DNA of 64,000 nt from JBGAJN01 sp044224905 (GTDB taxonomy: Bacteria; Verrucomicrobiota; Verrucomicrobiia; Limisphaerales; JBGAJN01). Under the pieces are notes generated by a model. That model was not told where the DNA came from. It ran no database searches and saw only the letters and a program-made list of their open reading frames with translations. Shown here piece after piece: positions 1 to 8,656 of the stretch. Numbering within the stretch: position 1 is the first letter of the stretch; each line of letters starts with the position of its first letter. The stretch covers positions 1,364,001 to 1,428,000 of the forward strand of contig JBGAJN010000002.1 of NCBI GenBank assembly GCA_044224905.1. Reading direction: 5' to 3'. The translations under genes and the position numbers were made by a program.

Positions 1-90
1 CATCGCGCCGGAGGCGATGCGGAAGAGTAGGGAGTAACCAATCTGGCCGGCGGCGCCGGTGACTGCGACACGAATGGGTGCGTTGTTCAT
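1..90 (-). CDS. mdh: Malate dehydrogenase, N-terminal fragment (cut by window edge)
   Basis: Only the first 30 codons are in the window, read from the ATG at 90 towards position 1. They give MNNAPIRVAVTGAAGQIGYS followed by LLFRIASGAM. The segment VTGAAGQIGYSLLFRIASG is the first beta strand and dinucleotide-binding loop (GAAGQIG) of the cytosolic type of malate dehydrogenase, which interconverts malate and oxaloacetate in the TCA cycle. The placement fits the citrate synthase and succinyl-CoA ligase genes 11-15 kb away, though these are not adjacent. The rest of the protein lies outside, so catalytic residues cannot be checked. Lactate dehydrogenase is less likely because the GAAGQIGYSLLFRIA string is characteristic of malate dehydrogenases. 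Confidence 0.88.
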   Translation of the reverse strand, partial: MNNAPIRVAVTGAAGQIGYSLLFRIASGAM

Positions 91-173
91 AGATTCAATT
101 TCAAAAATGTCCGGTGAGTATGCGAATCACTGCGCGCGGGTGCAAGCGCGACGTTGCCGGGGCAACGAGGAAT

Positions 174-1916
174 TTACTGTGGGATGGAGGCTGGCGGAGG
201 CACCGTGAGCCAGTGCTTGATCAACTCGCGTTCCTCGGGTTTCAGCCGTCCGAGCACAATTTGTTCGGCCTGATTTCGCGCCGCGCTTTCGAGCTTGTTG
301 GCGCCCCAAACGGCAACGCAGACGACCTGCGCACGATAGTTCTCTTTGATAAATGCCGCGGTCAGCGGTTCCAAAATGGTTTGTGCGTCGGCAGGTTTGT
401 TCTCGCGCACTAGCGCCAGGGCGAGTGTAAGGCGGAAATTTGGGTTCTCGGGGTCGTCAGCGGCGAGTTCTAGCGCGGCGGCTTTGGACGAGACCAAGTT
501 GGTATTGAGCAGGAGATTGATGTAGGTGAGTTCATTTTTGACCTGCGGCGAGTCCCTCTTGATCTCGGCGAGATTCAACAGATGTTCGCGAAGCAGACGC
601 GTGTTGCCGGTGGGTTCCGTGATGCGAATTAACTGCGAATAGGCGTAGGCGTTGTCTTGTCCCGTAGCGGCGAGTTTCTCATAGGCAGTGGCCGCTTCCT
701 CCATGGCGCCGATAGACTCCGCCCAGCGAGCGAAGGTCTTCAACCGCTGTGGATCCGTGCCCGCCATCGCGAAAAGTTTCCGCCAATGTGAGGCGACGGA
801 ATCCGTATTGCGCGTGCCTTTGGAGACGCGTGCCCGCTGGAACTCGAGTTCGAAACTGTTGAGCGGCGTTACTTCTTCACGAACGAGTTCGTAAGCTTCC
901 TGCCACTGGCCAAGACCGCCGAGCGCTTCGATCTTGGTGAGGAACAAATCGCGCCTTTGATTCTGTTTCTCCAGCGGAATCAGCTGAATGGCGTGGGCAT
1001 AGGCATGATGTTTCACAAGCCACGCCGCTACGGTAGCCACGCTTTCGACGTCGGCTTCGCCGTAGGTCGTAACCAGTTCACGAACGATTGTATCCGGTGG
1101 GGCGAGATTATAGCGGATGTCGAGATCGGCTCCGATGAGTCTCAGTAGCAACGGGGCGTCGGGCGCTTTCACGATTTTGAGGAGGCGCGACTTCTCTTCG
1201 TCCGAAAGATCTTTCAGTTGCGATAACTCGACCAAGGCAAGGTATCCAGTTTGATGGTCGTTTCCGCTGAGTCCCCACAGAAGTCGGCGTGCTTCGCCCG
1301 AGGGATCGGGCATGTTGAAGCGAATTATCAGGAGCGCCAGCGTGTATTGCGCCGTTTCATTTTCCGGTGAAACAAACAAAGCTTCACGGGCGAACTGAAT
1401 CGCCTCTTGGATCTTGTCCTCGAACATGCGGACCTTGGCGGCGATTAGCAGTGTCGAGGTCGTGCGAGGTTGGATGGTCAGCACGTTCGCGAGTTCCTCG
1501 CGGGCAGCGGCGAGTTCATCAAGCCGCAGGGCGAGCAGGATGAATTGGTGGCGGTCCTCCAGTGTGGCTGATTTGCTCAGTAACACGGTGCGCATGAACG
1601 GCACGGCTTCGCGTTGATTGTGCCGGGAAAGGAGTTGAGCCATCGTCCGATTTAGCTTCGGATCGAAAGGCGAAAGGGTAAGCGCGCTTTGCAGTTTGAA
1701 GTAAGCGTTCTTGTCGTCTTTGCGCCGGATAAATTCATCCGCCTGGAGTGCGAACTTGCCGGCCCGCCATTCCTTGAATTCCCGGTAGATCGGTTTTGCC
1801 TGAAGCGCCGCGAAGAGCACGGCGAAACCGATGATTGTCCAGCGGAGACGACGAGACCGTCGGCGCGAAGCGTGGCGCCTTTCTTTCCGCGATGGTTTCC
1901 CATGGGGGTAATTCAT
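174..1916 (-). CDS. TPR-repeat protein with N-terminal membrane anchor
   Basis: A 580-residue protein of unknown exact function. The first 25 residues are very rich in Arg/Lys and are followed by a short hydrophobic stretch (about residues 26-40, WTIIGFAVLFAALQA), so the protein is probably anchored with a short cytoplasmic tail. The rest is helical with degenerate tetratricopeptide repeats, for example AYFKLQSALTLSPFDPKLN and EAIQFAREALFVSPENETA, typical of protein-protein scaffolds. The gene starts 48 bases after the exosortase gene on the same strand and is probably co-transcribed with it. TPR proteins often accompany exosortases in polysaccharide or surface-protein loci, so an accessory role there is an inference from position. 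The ATG at 1916 is chosen because it gives the basic tail plus anchor. Confidence 0.75.
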   Translation of the reverse strand: MNYPHGKPSRKERRHASRRRSRRLRWTIIGFAVLFAALQAKPIYREFKEWRAGKFALQADEFIRRKDDKNAYFKLQSALTLSPFDPKLNRTMAQLLSRHNQREAVPFMRTVLLSKSATLEDRHQFILLALRLDELAAAREELANVLTIQPRTTSTLLIAAKVRMFEDKIQEAIQFAREALFVSPENETAQYTLALLIIRFNMPDPSGEARRLLWGLSGNDHQTGYLALVELSQLKDLSDEEKSRLLKIVKAPDAPLLLRLIGADLDIRYNLAPPDTIVRELVTTYGEADVESVATVAAWLVKHHAYAHAIQLIPLEKQNQRRDLFLTKIEALGGLGQWQEAYELVREEVTPLNSFELEFQRARVSKGTRNTDSVASHWRKLFAMAGTDPQRLKTFARWAESIGAMEEAATAYEKLAATGQDNAYAYSQLIRITEPTGNTRLLREHLLNLAEIKRDSPQVKNELTYINLLLNTNLVSSKAAALELAADDPENPNFRLTLALALVRENKPADAQTILEPLTAAFIKENYRAQVVCVAVWGANKLESAARNQAEQIVLGRLKPEERELIKHWLTVPPPASIPQ

Positions 1917-1964
1917 GAACGGTTGAACGCCGGAAATACTAGACTGAAATTATATTTCGTCACG

Positions 1965-3635
1965 TCAAGGATTTCGACTGGCTGGCGCGGAGTTGATCGG
2001 TGAATTCTGACGGGCAAAGTAGGGCGTGTAAACGAATACGTCGCGCAGCAGTTCCATCGCTTGTTTCACCGGCGGTTCGGTCCCACGGTAATAAAGAATA
2101 CACGAAACGACCTCGACTGAAGGCCGATGCTTCCCGGGAATACCAGACCAATTTGCCTTTGGTGCTGCGGTACCGAGATTGCGTGGGAATTCTATCGGTA
2201 GTGGCTGCCCATTTCCCCAGATTGCCCAAAGTTGCATGGCGCGGGATCCGTCTGCTTCGAAGTCGAACAGGTGCCAAGTGAGTTTTGAGGGACTTTGGTC
2301 GTCAACCACAGTTTTGACAATGTTCGCCATTTTCCACCCTGCAGCGGGCATGCACACGTCAGGTCGGTGGCTGGATGTGTAGCGGTTCTCTCGCTGGGGT
2401 GCCCAAAAAAAGTGGTAGCACACTGCTTTCCCGTCGGGAAAATCGGGCGATGCGACCATCACTGAATCCGCGTGCGTCGGGTGGAGTTGCTGTTGGATTT
2501 CCGGCGCGAGCGGCATTGGTTCCTGAGGTAGCCGTGACTTCGAATTGAGGGCAAAATTCTGGTTTGCGTATGGCGGATCGGTGTAGTCCAGAGTAATCAC
2601 CCATGTTTGCACGCCAAAAAACGATACGAACGCAATCGCTGCCGCAGGGCGAAAGTCCGGGAGTTTCGTCCAGTCTACGCGCAGCATATTGCGGAGGATT
2701 GGAACAACCTTTGTCGTCACCGCCGGAGCCTTCGTCGGTGTTGAATGAGCGGCATCCGTTGATGGGGAATTATTGGCGATCCCGACTGAACCAGAGTCGA
2801 GTAATTTGCCGACAGCCCAAATGGCGATGGGTAAGAAAAACAAGACCGTGTTGCCAACGAGGTCGTGATAGCGGTGAAACCCTTCGACACCGAGGCTATC
2901 GACGGTCAGGCAGAGGATTAGTGTTCTGACGAGATTGGTCAGCATTGCGAGAGCGAGAGCGGCTGCCACCAAACCGATGCGACGAATGGTTGGCAGTAGG
3001 AATAGTTCTCCAACGGCGAGGCCAATCATCAAACTGGCTTGTAGCGATTTCACTCCACTACATGCTTCGCTCACCCCGACTGGGCCGGTCTGAAGGCTGA
3101 TTACTGTTCCCTGAGCGACCGCGGCTACCCCTCCCGCACGAAGGAGTTCGGCCGTAAGATCGCTCACCACGGTCATCAGGGAAATCGTGATTTGCGATTC
3201 CCACCTATACGGCCATGGCATTGAAGAGAGGAAGAACATCACGGGAAATGTTAACGCTTTTCGAACGCCGGGGCCTCCCATCCAACCTGCCACTAAAAGA
3301 GTCAGGAATATCGATGTAATAGCGAGAACCCACGCATCCATTCGATTGAAGAAAAAGTCGTGACGAAGGATTTCAAAAGGAAAGATGAAGGCAGCGGCAA
3401 TTCCCAGCGCAATCGTGACGAGCCGCGGATTTGAAGGTGGTTCGCTCGCAATGGATGGGCTAGTCGAAGCGAGGAGCACCTGTAGCCTTCGAGCGGCAAA
3501 TCCCAAGCAAATGAATGGTACGAACCAGCCGTAAGCATATACCGGATCGCTCGTCCACCGTCCGCCGCAAACGAGGATGGTCAACGCCCAAATTCCACCG
3601 CACAGAAGTATGAACGCGAGTGCCCGTGAATTCAT
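1965..3635 (-). CDS. Exosortase with fused C-terminal EpsI-like domain
   Basis: A 556-residue polytopic inner-membrane protein. Residues 1-280 form the exosortase core, a Cys-protease-like transpeptidase that cleaves PEP-CTERM-type sorting signals. The three signature residues are visible: Cys192 in SEACSGVKS, Arg237 in TNLVRTL and His257 in RYHDLVGNT. After a linker (about 281-310) comes a domain like the exosortase-associated EpsI family, with FFWAPQRENRYTSSHRPDVC as its most recognisable part. Fusion of the two is known in several phyla. The presumed substrate is encoded immediately upstream (3784-4449), separated by a terminator, and the TPR gene follows. I assign the exosortase family with high confidence but not a subfamily; the VPDSG-specific type known from Verrucomicrobiota is possible. 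Confidence 0.9.
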   Translation of the reverse strand: MNSRALAFILLCGGIWALTILVCGGRWTSDPVYAYGWFVPFICLGFAARRLQVLLASTSPSIASEPPSNPRLVTIALGIAAAFIFPFEILRHDFFFNRMDAWVLAITSIFLTLLVAGWMGGPGVRKALTFPVMFFLSSMPWPYRWESQITISLMTVVSDLTAELLRAGGVAAVAQGTVISLQTGPVGVSEACSGVKSLQASLMIGLAVGELFLLPTIRRIGLVAAALALAMLTNLVRTLILCLTVDSLGVEGFHRYHDLVGNTVLFFLPIAIWAVGKLLDSGSVGIANNSPSTDAAHSTPTKAPAVTTKVVPILRNMLRVDWTKLPDFRPAAAIAFVSFFGVQTWVITLDYTDPPYANQNFALNSKSRLPQEPMPLAPEIQQQLHPTHADSVMVASPDFPDGKAVCYHFFWAPQRENRYTSSHRPDVCMPAAGWKMANIVKTVVDDQSPSKLTWHLFDFEADGSRAMQLWAIWGNGQPLPIEFPRNLGTAAPKANWSGIPGKHRPSVEVVSCILYYRGTEPPVKQAMELLRDVFVYTPYFARQNSPINSAPASRNP

Positions 3636-3717
3636 GGCGGAGATGGTCTTGTTAGCGCTTTACGTTACGGGAGTCTGCGCCAGCGTTGGCGCCACCAAGG
3701 TATTGCTTGAAAGTGGC

Positions 3718-3754
3718 AAAAAAAATCCCACTTTGGAATCTCCAAAGTGGGATT
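3718..3754 (-). terminator. Rho-independent terminator after the PEP-CTERM-like gene
   Basis: A perfect 14-bp inverted repeat (AATCCCACTTTGGA at 3724-3737 against TCCAAAGTGGGATT at 3741-3754) with a 3-base loop. On the minus strand the stem is followed by a run of eight T (complement of 3718-3725, partly inside the stem). This is a textbook intrinsic terminator 30 bases after the stop of the gene at 3784-4449. It separates that gene from the exosortase gene transcribed in the same direction, so the two are probably expressed as separate units. Confidence 0.9.
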
Positions 3755-3783
3755 GAAAAATTCAATCGAAACGCGGGAAACAA

Positions 3784-4449
3784 CTAAGCTGGCGAAAGCC
3801 TCCGGCGAAGAGTGAAAGCTCCAGCGACCGTTGCCAAGCCTAGGATTGCAAAAACTGTTTCGCCTTCTGGCACCAAGGTCACGCTTAACGAGGCATCCCA
3901 ACTGGTCGTGCCCGCTGCTGTGTGATTAATAATAACTTCTTCAGTAAGAGAGTAAGGCGCGGCTGCGGTCAGCGGTCCAGAAACCGTCGAAGTAAATGGA
4001 GTTGTGGTCAATGTCCCGCTGTCGGTTAATTGGTTGAGGTTCTGGTATACAGAAAACTGTGTAGTTCCATTTGCTTGTGTTCCACCGATGGCGGCGGTCA
4101 CCGTGCCGGCAGTGGCGATGAATCCATCGTCAACAAATGTGATTTTTAGAAATCCTGGCCCCGTTGAGTGATCAACCGAGTTTAGGTCCATTTGCGGATC
4201 GGACGGAGATCCGATTATGGGTTTGGTCAAACCAGTAGAAACGTTGATGTCCCAAATTCCAATAACCCCGTTATAAACAATCACACCCGGGACCGGGCTG
4301 CCATCGAGACCTGAATTATCTAGAACGCTAATGGTAGTAAAGCCATCGAAGAGCGTCAGCGATCCAACGGCGTTGGCACGTGGCGCAGTGAAGACTAACG
4401 CACATGCACCTGTCGTCAGAATTGTAAGGAGTTTCTTAGTAGCGTGCAT
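3784..4449 (-). CDS. Secreted protein with PEP-CTERM-like sorting signal (VPEGE variant)
   Basis: A 221-residue exported protein. From the ATG at 4449 it begins MHATKKLLTILTTGACALVF and continues to a TAPRANA-type cleavage site, a standard signal peptide; a longer in-frame start at 4557 would bury this signal and is rejected. The body is Thr/Ser/Gly-rich beta-type sequence without a family I recognise. The C-terminus (about residues 193-221) has the tripartite exosortase signal: VPEGE, a hydrophobic helix (TVFAILGLATVAGAFT) and a basic cluster RRRLSPA. The motif lies between the classical VPEP and the verrucomicrobial VPDSG/VPDGG forms. The exosortase gene next door is the likely processing enzyme. 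Expected location is the envelope or extracellular matrix. Confidence 0.82.
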   Translation of the reverse strand: MHATKKLLTILTTGACALVFTAPRANAVGSLTLFDGFTTISVLDNSGLDGSPVPGVIVYNGVIGIWDINVSTGLTKPIIGSPSDPQMDLNSVDHSTGPGFLKITFVDDGFIATAGTVTAAIGGTQANGTTQFSVYQNLNQLTDSGTLTTTPFTSTVSGPLTAAAPYSLTEEVIINHTAAGTTSWDASLSVTLVPEGETVFAILGLATVAGAFTLRRRLSPA

Positions 4450-4871
4450 GGTTAAAATATTGTGCTCTCGCAATTTGATCGTTATCTGCCTTAGTTTTGC
4501 TCCGATTTGCAACGAACTGATCATACGGGCAACTAAGGCCGATTTCTTCGTTTCCACTGCAGTGGCAGAGTTACCGATTCCGGTCTGAAACGCAAGTTAT
4601 TTACACGACTTTGTGGTTCATTTCGAGACGAGAGTGTCTCAGAATTGATTTTAGACATAATGCGCTCGAAAACAATTGTTTATGTTAGATTCGCTGGCTC
4701 GTAATCGAGCGTTTCGGGTTACGGCTATGCGAGTCACAAGGCTCTGGTGCCCATCTAGTTCTTATCGGTTTTTTTCAGAAATGGTTGAACTCGGATCAAT
4801 TGCGATTGTTGGAATGCCTCAAGTTTGCGAATGGGAAGATAAGGATTTGTTCGGAGCAAATTGATGTTCCG
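4450..4871. other. Non-coding gap upstream of the PEP-CTERM-like gene
   Basis: About 420 bases that are clearly more AT-rich than the flanking genes. It lies between the stop of rsmE and the start of the PEP-CTERM-like gene, both on the minus strand, so it should hold the promoter of the latter and the end of the rsmE transcript. Short open frames on the plus strand (for example at 4676-4864) have no recognisable content. I found no convincing terminator hairpin, RNA gene or repeat in it. Confidence 0.5.
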
Positions 4872-5645
4872 TTACCCGCGAGCCGAAGTTCGATGTTCCG
4901 CTGCCTCGAATTCATAGTTCAAGATGGAGAGGCAGTAAATCGCCGCGGTTTCGCTGCGAAGCACCAGGGAACCTAGGGAAATCGGCACGGCGCCCAATTC
5001 GCGAGCCGACAAGTACTCTGAAGGCGAGAAATCCCCTTCCGGTCCGATCCAAACACAGGTCGTATTGGGAATATGATTGTGGTTTCGGACGAAGTCGGAA
5101 ATAGCTTTGCGTGGGTGCACGCTATCGGACTCCAGTGAAGCGATCAGATTGAGATCGAACTTCTCCTTGCGATCAAGCAGCGACTTCAGTGTAACCGGTT
5201 CTGCTACGGTTGTAATCCATGGCGAGCCGCATTGCTTGACCGCTTCGATAGCGGTTAATTGCCATTTTTCTTGTTTGGCTGCTGCCGTGTCCTCGCCCAG
5301 GAGAACATTGGTACGTTCGGAAATCAGCGGTACAATTCGATGCGCTCCCAACTCTGTCGCCTTTTGCACAATACCCTCCATTGCTTTCCCTTTTGGAATG
5401 GCTTGAACAAGGGTGATTTGGTCGGGGAGTTTTTCGCGAAAAGTTTTCTTCAATACCTTGACCGTCAAGCAGCGTTTCCCAATTTCTGCAACTTCACAGT
5501 CGAACACAGTCCCGGCGCCATCGAGAACGATCGCCTCGTCACCACGTTTCATGCGCAGAACGTGAATCGCGTGGTGTGACTCTCGTTCGGAGAGTCGCAG
5601 CAAGTCACCCTCGCATTCCTCTGGGGGAAGGTAGAATCGATGCAT
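4872..5645 (-). CDS. rsmE: 16S rRNA (uracil-1498-N3)-methyltransferase RsmE
   Basis: A 257-residue SPOUT-class methyltransferase that methylates N3 of U1498 in 16S rRNA using S-adenosylmethionine. The N-terminal PUA-like part shows MHRFYLPPE and ESHHAIHVLRMKRGD. The knotted C-terminal half carries KGKAMEGIVQKATELGAHRI, the SAM-binding loop IGPEGDFSPSE and the terminal LGSLVLRSETAAIYCLSIL, all hallmarks of RsmE. Length is normal for the family. It starts 20 bases after the dnaJ stop on the same strand. The order grpE-dnaJ-rsmE is common in bacteria (dnaJ followed by a ribosome-modifying enzyme), so it is probably the last gene of that operon. Confidence 0.95.
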   Translation of the reverse strand: MHRFYLPPEECEGDLLRLSERESHHAIHVLRMKRGDEAIVLDGAGTVFDCEVAEIGKRCLTVKVLKKTFREKLPDQITLVQAIPKGKAMEGIVQKATELGAHRIVPLISERTNVLLGEDTAAAKQEKWQLTAIEAVKQCGSPWITTVAEPVTLKSLLDRKEKFDLNLIASLESDSVHPRKAISDFVRNHNHIPNTTCVWIGPEGDFSPSEYLSARELGAVPISLGSLVLRSETAAIYCLSILNYEFEAAEHRTSARG

Positions 5646-5665
5646 GGCTGCGGACGCCGAAGGAG

Positions 5666-6820
5666 TCAGCGGAAGAAGTTACGCGCTTTGGCAAAAAAAC
5701 TTTTGCTGAGAGGGTTCACTCCTTCGTCGCAGAGGTTCGCGAATTCCTGAAGTTTCTCGCGTTGCGTTGCATTTAGGTGTGTTGGAACCTCCACGATGAC
5801 GCGCACGTGCAAATCTCCGGTCCCGTGTCCTTGCACATTTCTCACGCCTTTTCCTTTAAGGCGAAAGACGGTGCTCGGTTGGGTGCCTGCCGGAACTTTT
5901 ATCGTCGCTTTGCCGGAGAGCGTTGGCACTTCGAGTTCTGCTCCTAGGGCGGCTTGAACGAAACTGACTGGCATGTCGCAAATCAAATCATCCCCGTCTC
6001 GAACAAACAATTCGTGCGGTTGGACGTGCAATACCACGTAAAGATCGCCCGATGGTCCGCCGCGCAGTCCGCCTTCGCCGTTGCCGCTGGAGCGAAGGCG
6101 GGATCCCATGTCCACGCCGGCAGGAATCTTGATTTTGATCTTTGACGTTTTCTCTTTGCGCCCTTCGCCGTGGCAGGTTTTGCAGGGCTTGTCGATCATC
6201 TGACCGGCGCCTTCGCAGCGCGGGCAGGTCTGTTGAATGCTGAAAATGCCGCGCGAACTCACCACGCGTCCGCGCCCCGCGCACATGGTGCAGGTCTTCG
6301 TGCCGGACCCGGCTTCCGCGCGTGTGCCTTTGCAGGCGTCGCAAGTTTCCGCTTTTGTGACGCTGATTTCTTTTTCGCAACCGAGCACGGCTTCCTCAAA
6401 GGAAAGTTCCAAGTCGTAACGGAGATCAGCGCCTCGTTGTGGGCCATTGGGATCCTGGCGGCCCCCACCAAAGAATTCTTCAAAGATGCTGCCACTCCCG
6501 CCGCCGCCGCCACCACCGCCAAAAACTTCGCGGAAAATATCGAACGGATCGTGGAATCCTGCGCCGCCACCGCCGCGGTTCGCGCGTTGACGCGCGTCGA
6601 ACGCCGCGTGGCCGTATTGATCGTAGGCAGCGCGCTTTTGCGAATCGCTCAACGCTTCGTATGCCTCACCAAGTTCCTTGAATTTTTCCTCGGCGGCCTT
6701 GTCGCCCGGATTCTTGTCCGGGTGAAACTTCACCGCGAGCTTGCGGTAAGCTTTCTTGAGTTCCTCATCGCTCGCGCCTTTTTCGACGCCCAGAACTTCG
6801 TAGTAATCGCGTTTGGCCAT
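5666..6820 (-). CDS. dnaJ: Chaperone protein DnaJ
   Basis: A 384-residue class A J-protein, co-chaperone that stimulates the ATPase of DnaK and delivers unfolded clients. In order: J domain with the HPD tripeptide at residues 33-35 (KFHPDKNPGD), Gly/Phe-rich linker (GGGGAGFHDPFDIF and a long Gly run), the zinc region with four CxxCxGxG-type repeats (CDACKGTRAE, CTMCAGRGRV, CPRCEGAGQM, CKTCHGEGRK) and the C-terminal substrate-binding domains. In the first repeat the usual GxG is CKGTRAE, so it deviates at the last Gly. The ATG at 6820 starts the canonical MAKRDYYEVLGV; an upstream in-frame start at 6913 would add an Arg/Ser-rich tail overlapping grpE and is rejected. grpE lies 55 bases upstream. 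Confidence 0.97.
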   Translation of the reverse strand: MAKRDYYEVLGVEKGASDEELKKAYRKLAVKFHPDKNPGDKAAEEKFKELGEAYEALSDSQKRAAYDQYGHAAFDARQRANRGGGGAGFHDPFDIFREVFGGGGGGGGSGSIFEEFFGGGRQDPNGPQRGADLRYDLELSFEEAVLGCEKEISVTKAETCDACKGTRAEAGSGTKTCTMCAGRGRVVSSRGIFSIQQTCPRCEGAGQMIDKPCKTCHGEGRKEKTSKIKIKIPAGVDMGSRLRSSGNGEGGLRGGPSGDLYVVLHVQPHELFVRDGDDLICDMPVSFVQAALGAELEVPTLSGKATIKVPAGTQPSTVFRLKGKGVRNVQGHGTGDLHVRVIVEVPTHLNATQREKLQEFANLCDEGVNPLSKSFFAKARNFFR

Positions 6821-6875
6821 CGTCAGATCGGAGTGGAGTGATGAAGAAGAGGAATTGTGGCGGGATGCGGCGCGC

Positions 6876-7448
6876 TCATGATGCGACCGCGCCAGCGGGT
6901 TTCTTCGCGACAATGACGGTCGCGGGGCGGATCAATCGTTCACGCAGGCGATAGCCTTTGCGCAACTGTTGGACGACCTGACCTTCCGGAGCATCGGCAG
7001 TTTCCTTTTCGGAAATTGCTTCGTGCAAATTGGGGTCGAACTTCTTTCCCGTCGCGTCGATTTCTTCAAGGCCAAACTCGTTAAGCGCAGCTTTCAACTG
7101 GCTATAGATCATGTTCACGCCCGTCTTTAGCGAATCCGCAGCGGTTTCCTGCGTTTGATTCGCTGCGAGCAACGCCATGTCGAAGTTGTCGATCACGGGG
7201 ATGAGCTTCTGTAGCATGCTCTCGTTCGCGAACTTGATCGCGTCCTGGCGCTCGCGCGTGGCGCGTTTTTTGAAATTCTCGAAATCCGCCACGGTGCGCA
7301 GATAGCGGTCGTAGTGCTCGGCGCCTTTTGCGGCGGCGTTCTTCAACTCGTCGATTTGCTCAAGTGTCAGCGGCGCCGATTCCGCGGCGGTGGCAGTAGC
7401 ACCGGACGTTTCGGGCGCCGAAGTATCTTTGGTTTCTTCAGTGCTCAT
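6876..7448 (-). CDS. grpE: Nucleotide exchange factor GrpE
   Basis: A 190-residue GrpE, which releases ADP from DnaK and acts with DnaJ in protein folding in the cytoplasm. After an acidic, Ala/Thr-rich tail comes the long dimerisation helix and the typical core DRYLRTVADFENFKKRATRE, then LIPVIDNFDMAL and the C-terminal beta domain with NPNLHEAISEKET-like sequence (FDPNLHEAISEKE) and VVQQLRKGYRLRERLIRPA. The ATG at 7448 has GGAA eight bases upstream and starts MSTEETKD; the longer in-frame start at 7490 would overlap the presumed promoter. It is the first gene of grpE-dnaJ-rsmE. No CIRCE operator is visible upstream, so HrcA control is not supported. Confidence 0.95.
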   Translation of the reverse strand: MSTEETKDTSAPETSGATATAAESAPLTLEQIDELKNAAAKGAEHYDRYLRTVADFENFKKRATRERQDAIKFANESMLQKLIPVIDNFDMALLAANQTQETAADSLKTGVNMIYSQLKAALNEFGLEEIDATGKKFDPNLHEAISEKETADAPEGQVVQQLRKGYRLRERLIRPATVIVAKKPAGAVAS

Positions 7449-7479
7449 GGTTTGTTTCCAGAACTTTTTCAGGACGGGC

Positions 7480-7507
7480 AAGATACACAATGTGTCGGTG
7501 ATCGCAA
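7480..7507 (-). promoter_or_regulatory. Candidate sigma-70 promoter of grpE-dnaJ-rsmE
   Basis: On the minus strand, TTGCGA (complement of 7502-7507) and TATCTT (complement of 7480-7485) are separated by 16 bases and lie about 30-60 bases before the grpE start. The match to the consensus is moderate and was found by eye. The divergent nadA gene shares this 179-base gap, and its own promoter was not identified. Confidence 0.35.
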
Positions 7508-7627
7508 AGGGGATATATTATCCAGAACTGTGCCCTCGTGGGCCGATAGCGCGTCGGAACCGTGATTTGTCGTCGCGCGAAGGAACCGAAGGTTGCCCTT
7601 GATGGGGCCAGACGTTACGCTGGTTTC

Positions 7628-8656
7628 ATGAGTGAAGTGATTCAAGCGCCCGCGCGCGGTGCGGGCAACGGCGTTGATCGATTTGAAACGCGCAAGGCAA
7701 CTCCGCCGACGCAGCTCGACGCTTTGTCGCGCGACATCCTCGCGCTGAAGAAGAAACTCAACGCCGTCATTCTCGCGCACAATTATCAAGTCCCCGAAAT
7801 CCAAGACGTCGCGGATTACGTGGGCGATTCGCTTGGCTTGTCTCAGCAGGCTGCGAAAACTGACGCCGAAGTGATTGTGTTCTGCGGCGTCCACTTCATG
7901 GCCGAGACCGCGAAGATTTTGAACCCGAAGAAGGTCGTAATTCTTCCCGACGTCGACGCCGGTTGTTCGCTCGAGGAGAGCTGCCCGGCCGAGAAACTTG
8001 CCGCGTTACAGAAGACGAATCCGAATTTCTGGACTATCGCATATATCAATTGCAGCGCGGCGGTGAAGGCGCTTTGCGACGTAATCTGCACGAGCGGCAA
8101 CGCGGTGAAAATCGTGAACGCTGCGCCTAAGGACAAGGACATCCTCTTCGTGCCCGATGAAAATCTCGGCTCGTGGGTGATGGAACAGACCGGTCGCCCA
8201 ATGAAGCTGTGGCAGGGGAATTGTTACGTCCACGTCGAGTGGACGCACAACGCGATCACCCGCATTCGCCGCGAATATGCGGACGCGCCGCTCGTTGCGC
8301 ATCCCGAATGCACCAAAGCCGTGCGCATGCTTGCCGACGAGGTTTGTTCGACGGAGAAAATGGTCGAGTGGTGCAAACGATCCAAGTCCAAGCAGATCAT
8401 CATCGCCACCGAAGCGGGAATGCTGCACCGGCTTAAAAAAGAATGTCCGGACAAGGAATTCATCGCCGCGCCCACGGAGAACTGCCGCTGCAACGAGTGC
8501 CGGTTCATGAAGATGAACACGCTCGAAAAACTTCACGACTGCATGTTGAACCTCTCTCCGCGGCTCGAATTACCGAAGGAAGTCATCGAGCGCGCCCGTT
8601 TGCCGATTGAGCGGATGCTGGATATCTCCGCGCGCCCAATCGAAAATGCGGGTTGA
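7628..8656 (+). CDS. nadA: Quinolinate synthase NadA
   Basis: A 342-residue [4Fe-4S] enzyme that condenses iminoaspartate with dihydroxyacetone phosphate to quinolinate in de novo NAD synthesis. Diagnostic segments are AVILAHNYQVPEIQDVADYV, GDSLGLSQQAA, FCGVHFMAETAKILNP and LPDVDAGCSLEESCPA. Cluster-ligand cysteines are expected in DAGCSLEESC, HPECTKAVR and CRCNECRFMKMNTLEKL, and all three segments are present. The ATG at 7628 (MSEVIQAP) is chosen over a longer in-frame start because the extra residues match nothing in the family. nadB and nadC are not in the window. The gene is divergent from grpE and converges with the protease gene at 8757. Confidence 0.96.
   Translation: MSEVIQAPARGAGNGVDRFETRKATPPTQLDALSRDILALKKKLNAVILAHNYQVPEIQDVADYVGDSLGLSQQAAKTDAEVIVFCGVHFMAETAKILNPKKVVILPDVDAGCSLEESCPAEKLAALQKTNPNFWTIAYINCSAAVKALCDVICTSGNAVKIVNAAPKDKDILFVPDENLGSWVMEQTGRPMKLWQGNCYVHVEWTHNAITRIRREYADAPLVAHPECTKAVRMLADEVCSTEKMVEWCKRSKSKQIIIATEAGMLHRLKKECPDKEFIAAPTENCRCNECRFMKMNTLEKLHDCMLNLSPRLELPKEVIERARLPIERMLDISARPIENAG

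Noticed and set aside
4676..4864. Short open frame upstream of the PEP-CTERM-like gene
   Set aside because: The translation has no protein-like pattern and no ribosome-binding site; it is likely chance in AT-rich DNA.
7449..7627. CIRCE operator expected upstream of grpE-dnaJ
   Set aside because: No TTAGCACTC-N9-GAGTGCTAA-like palindrome is visible in the gap.
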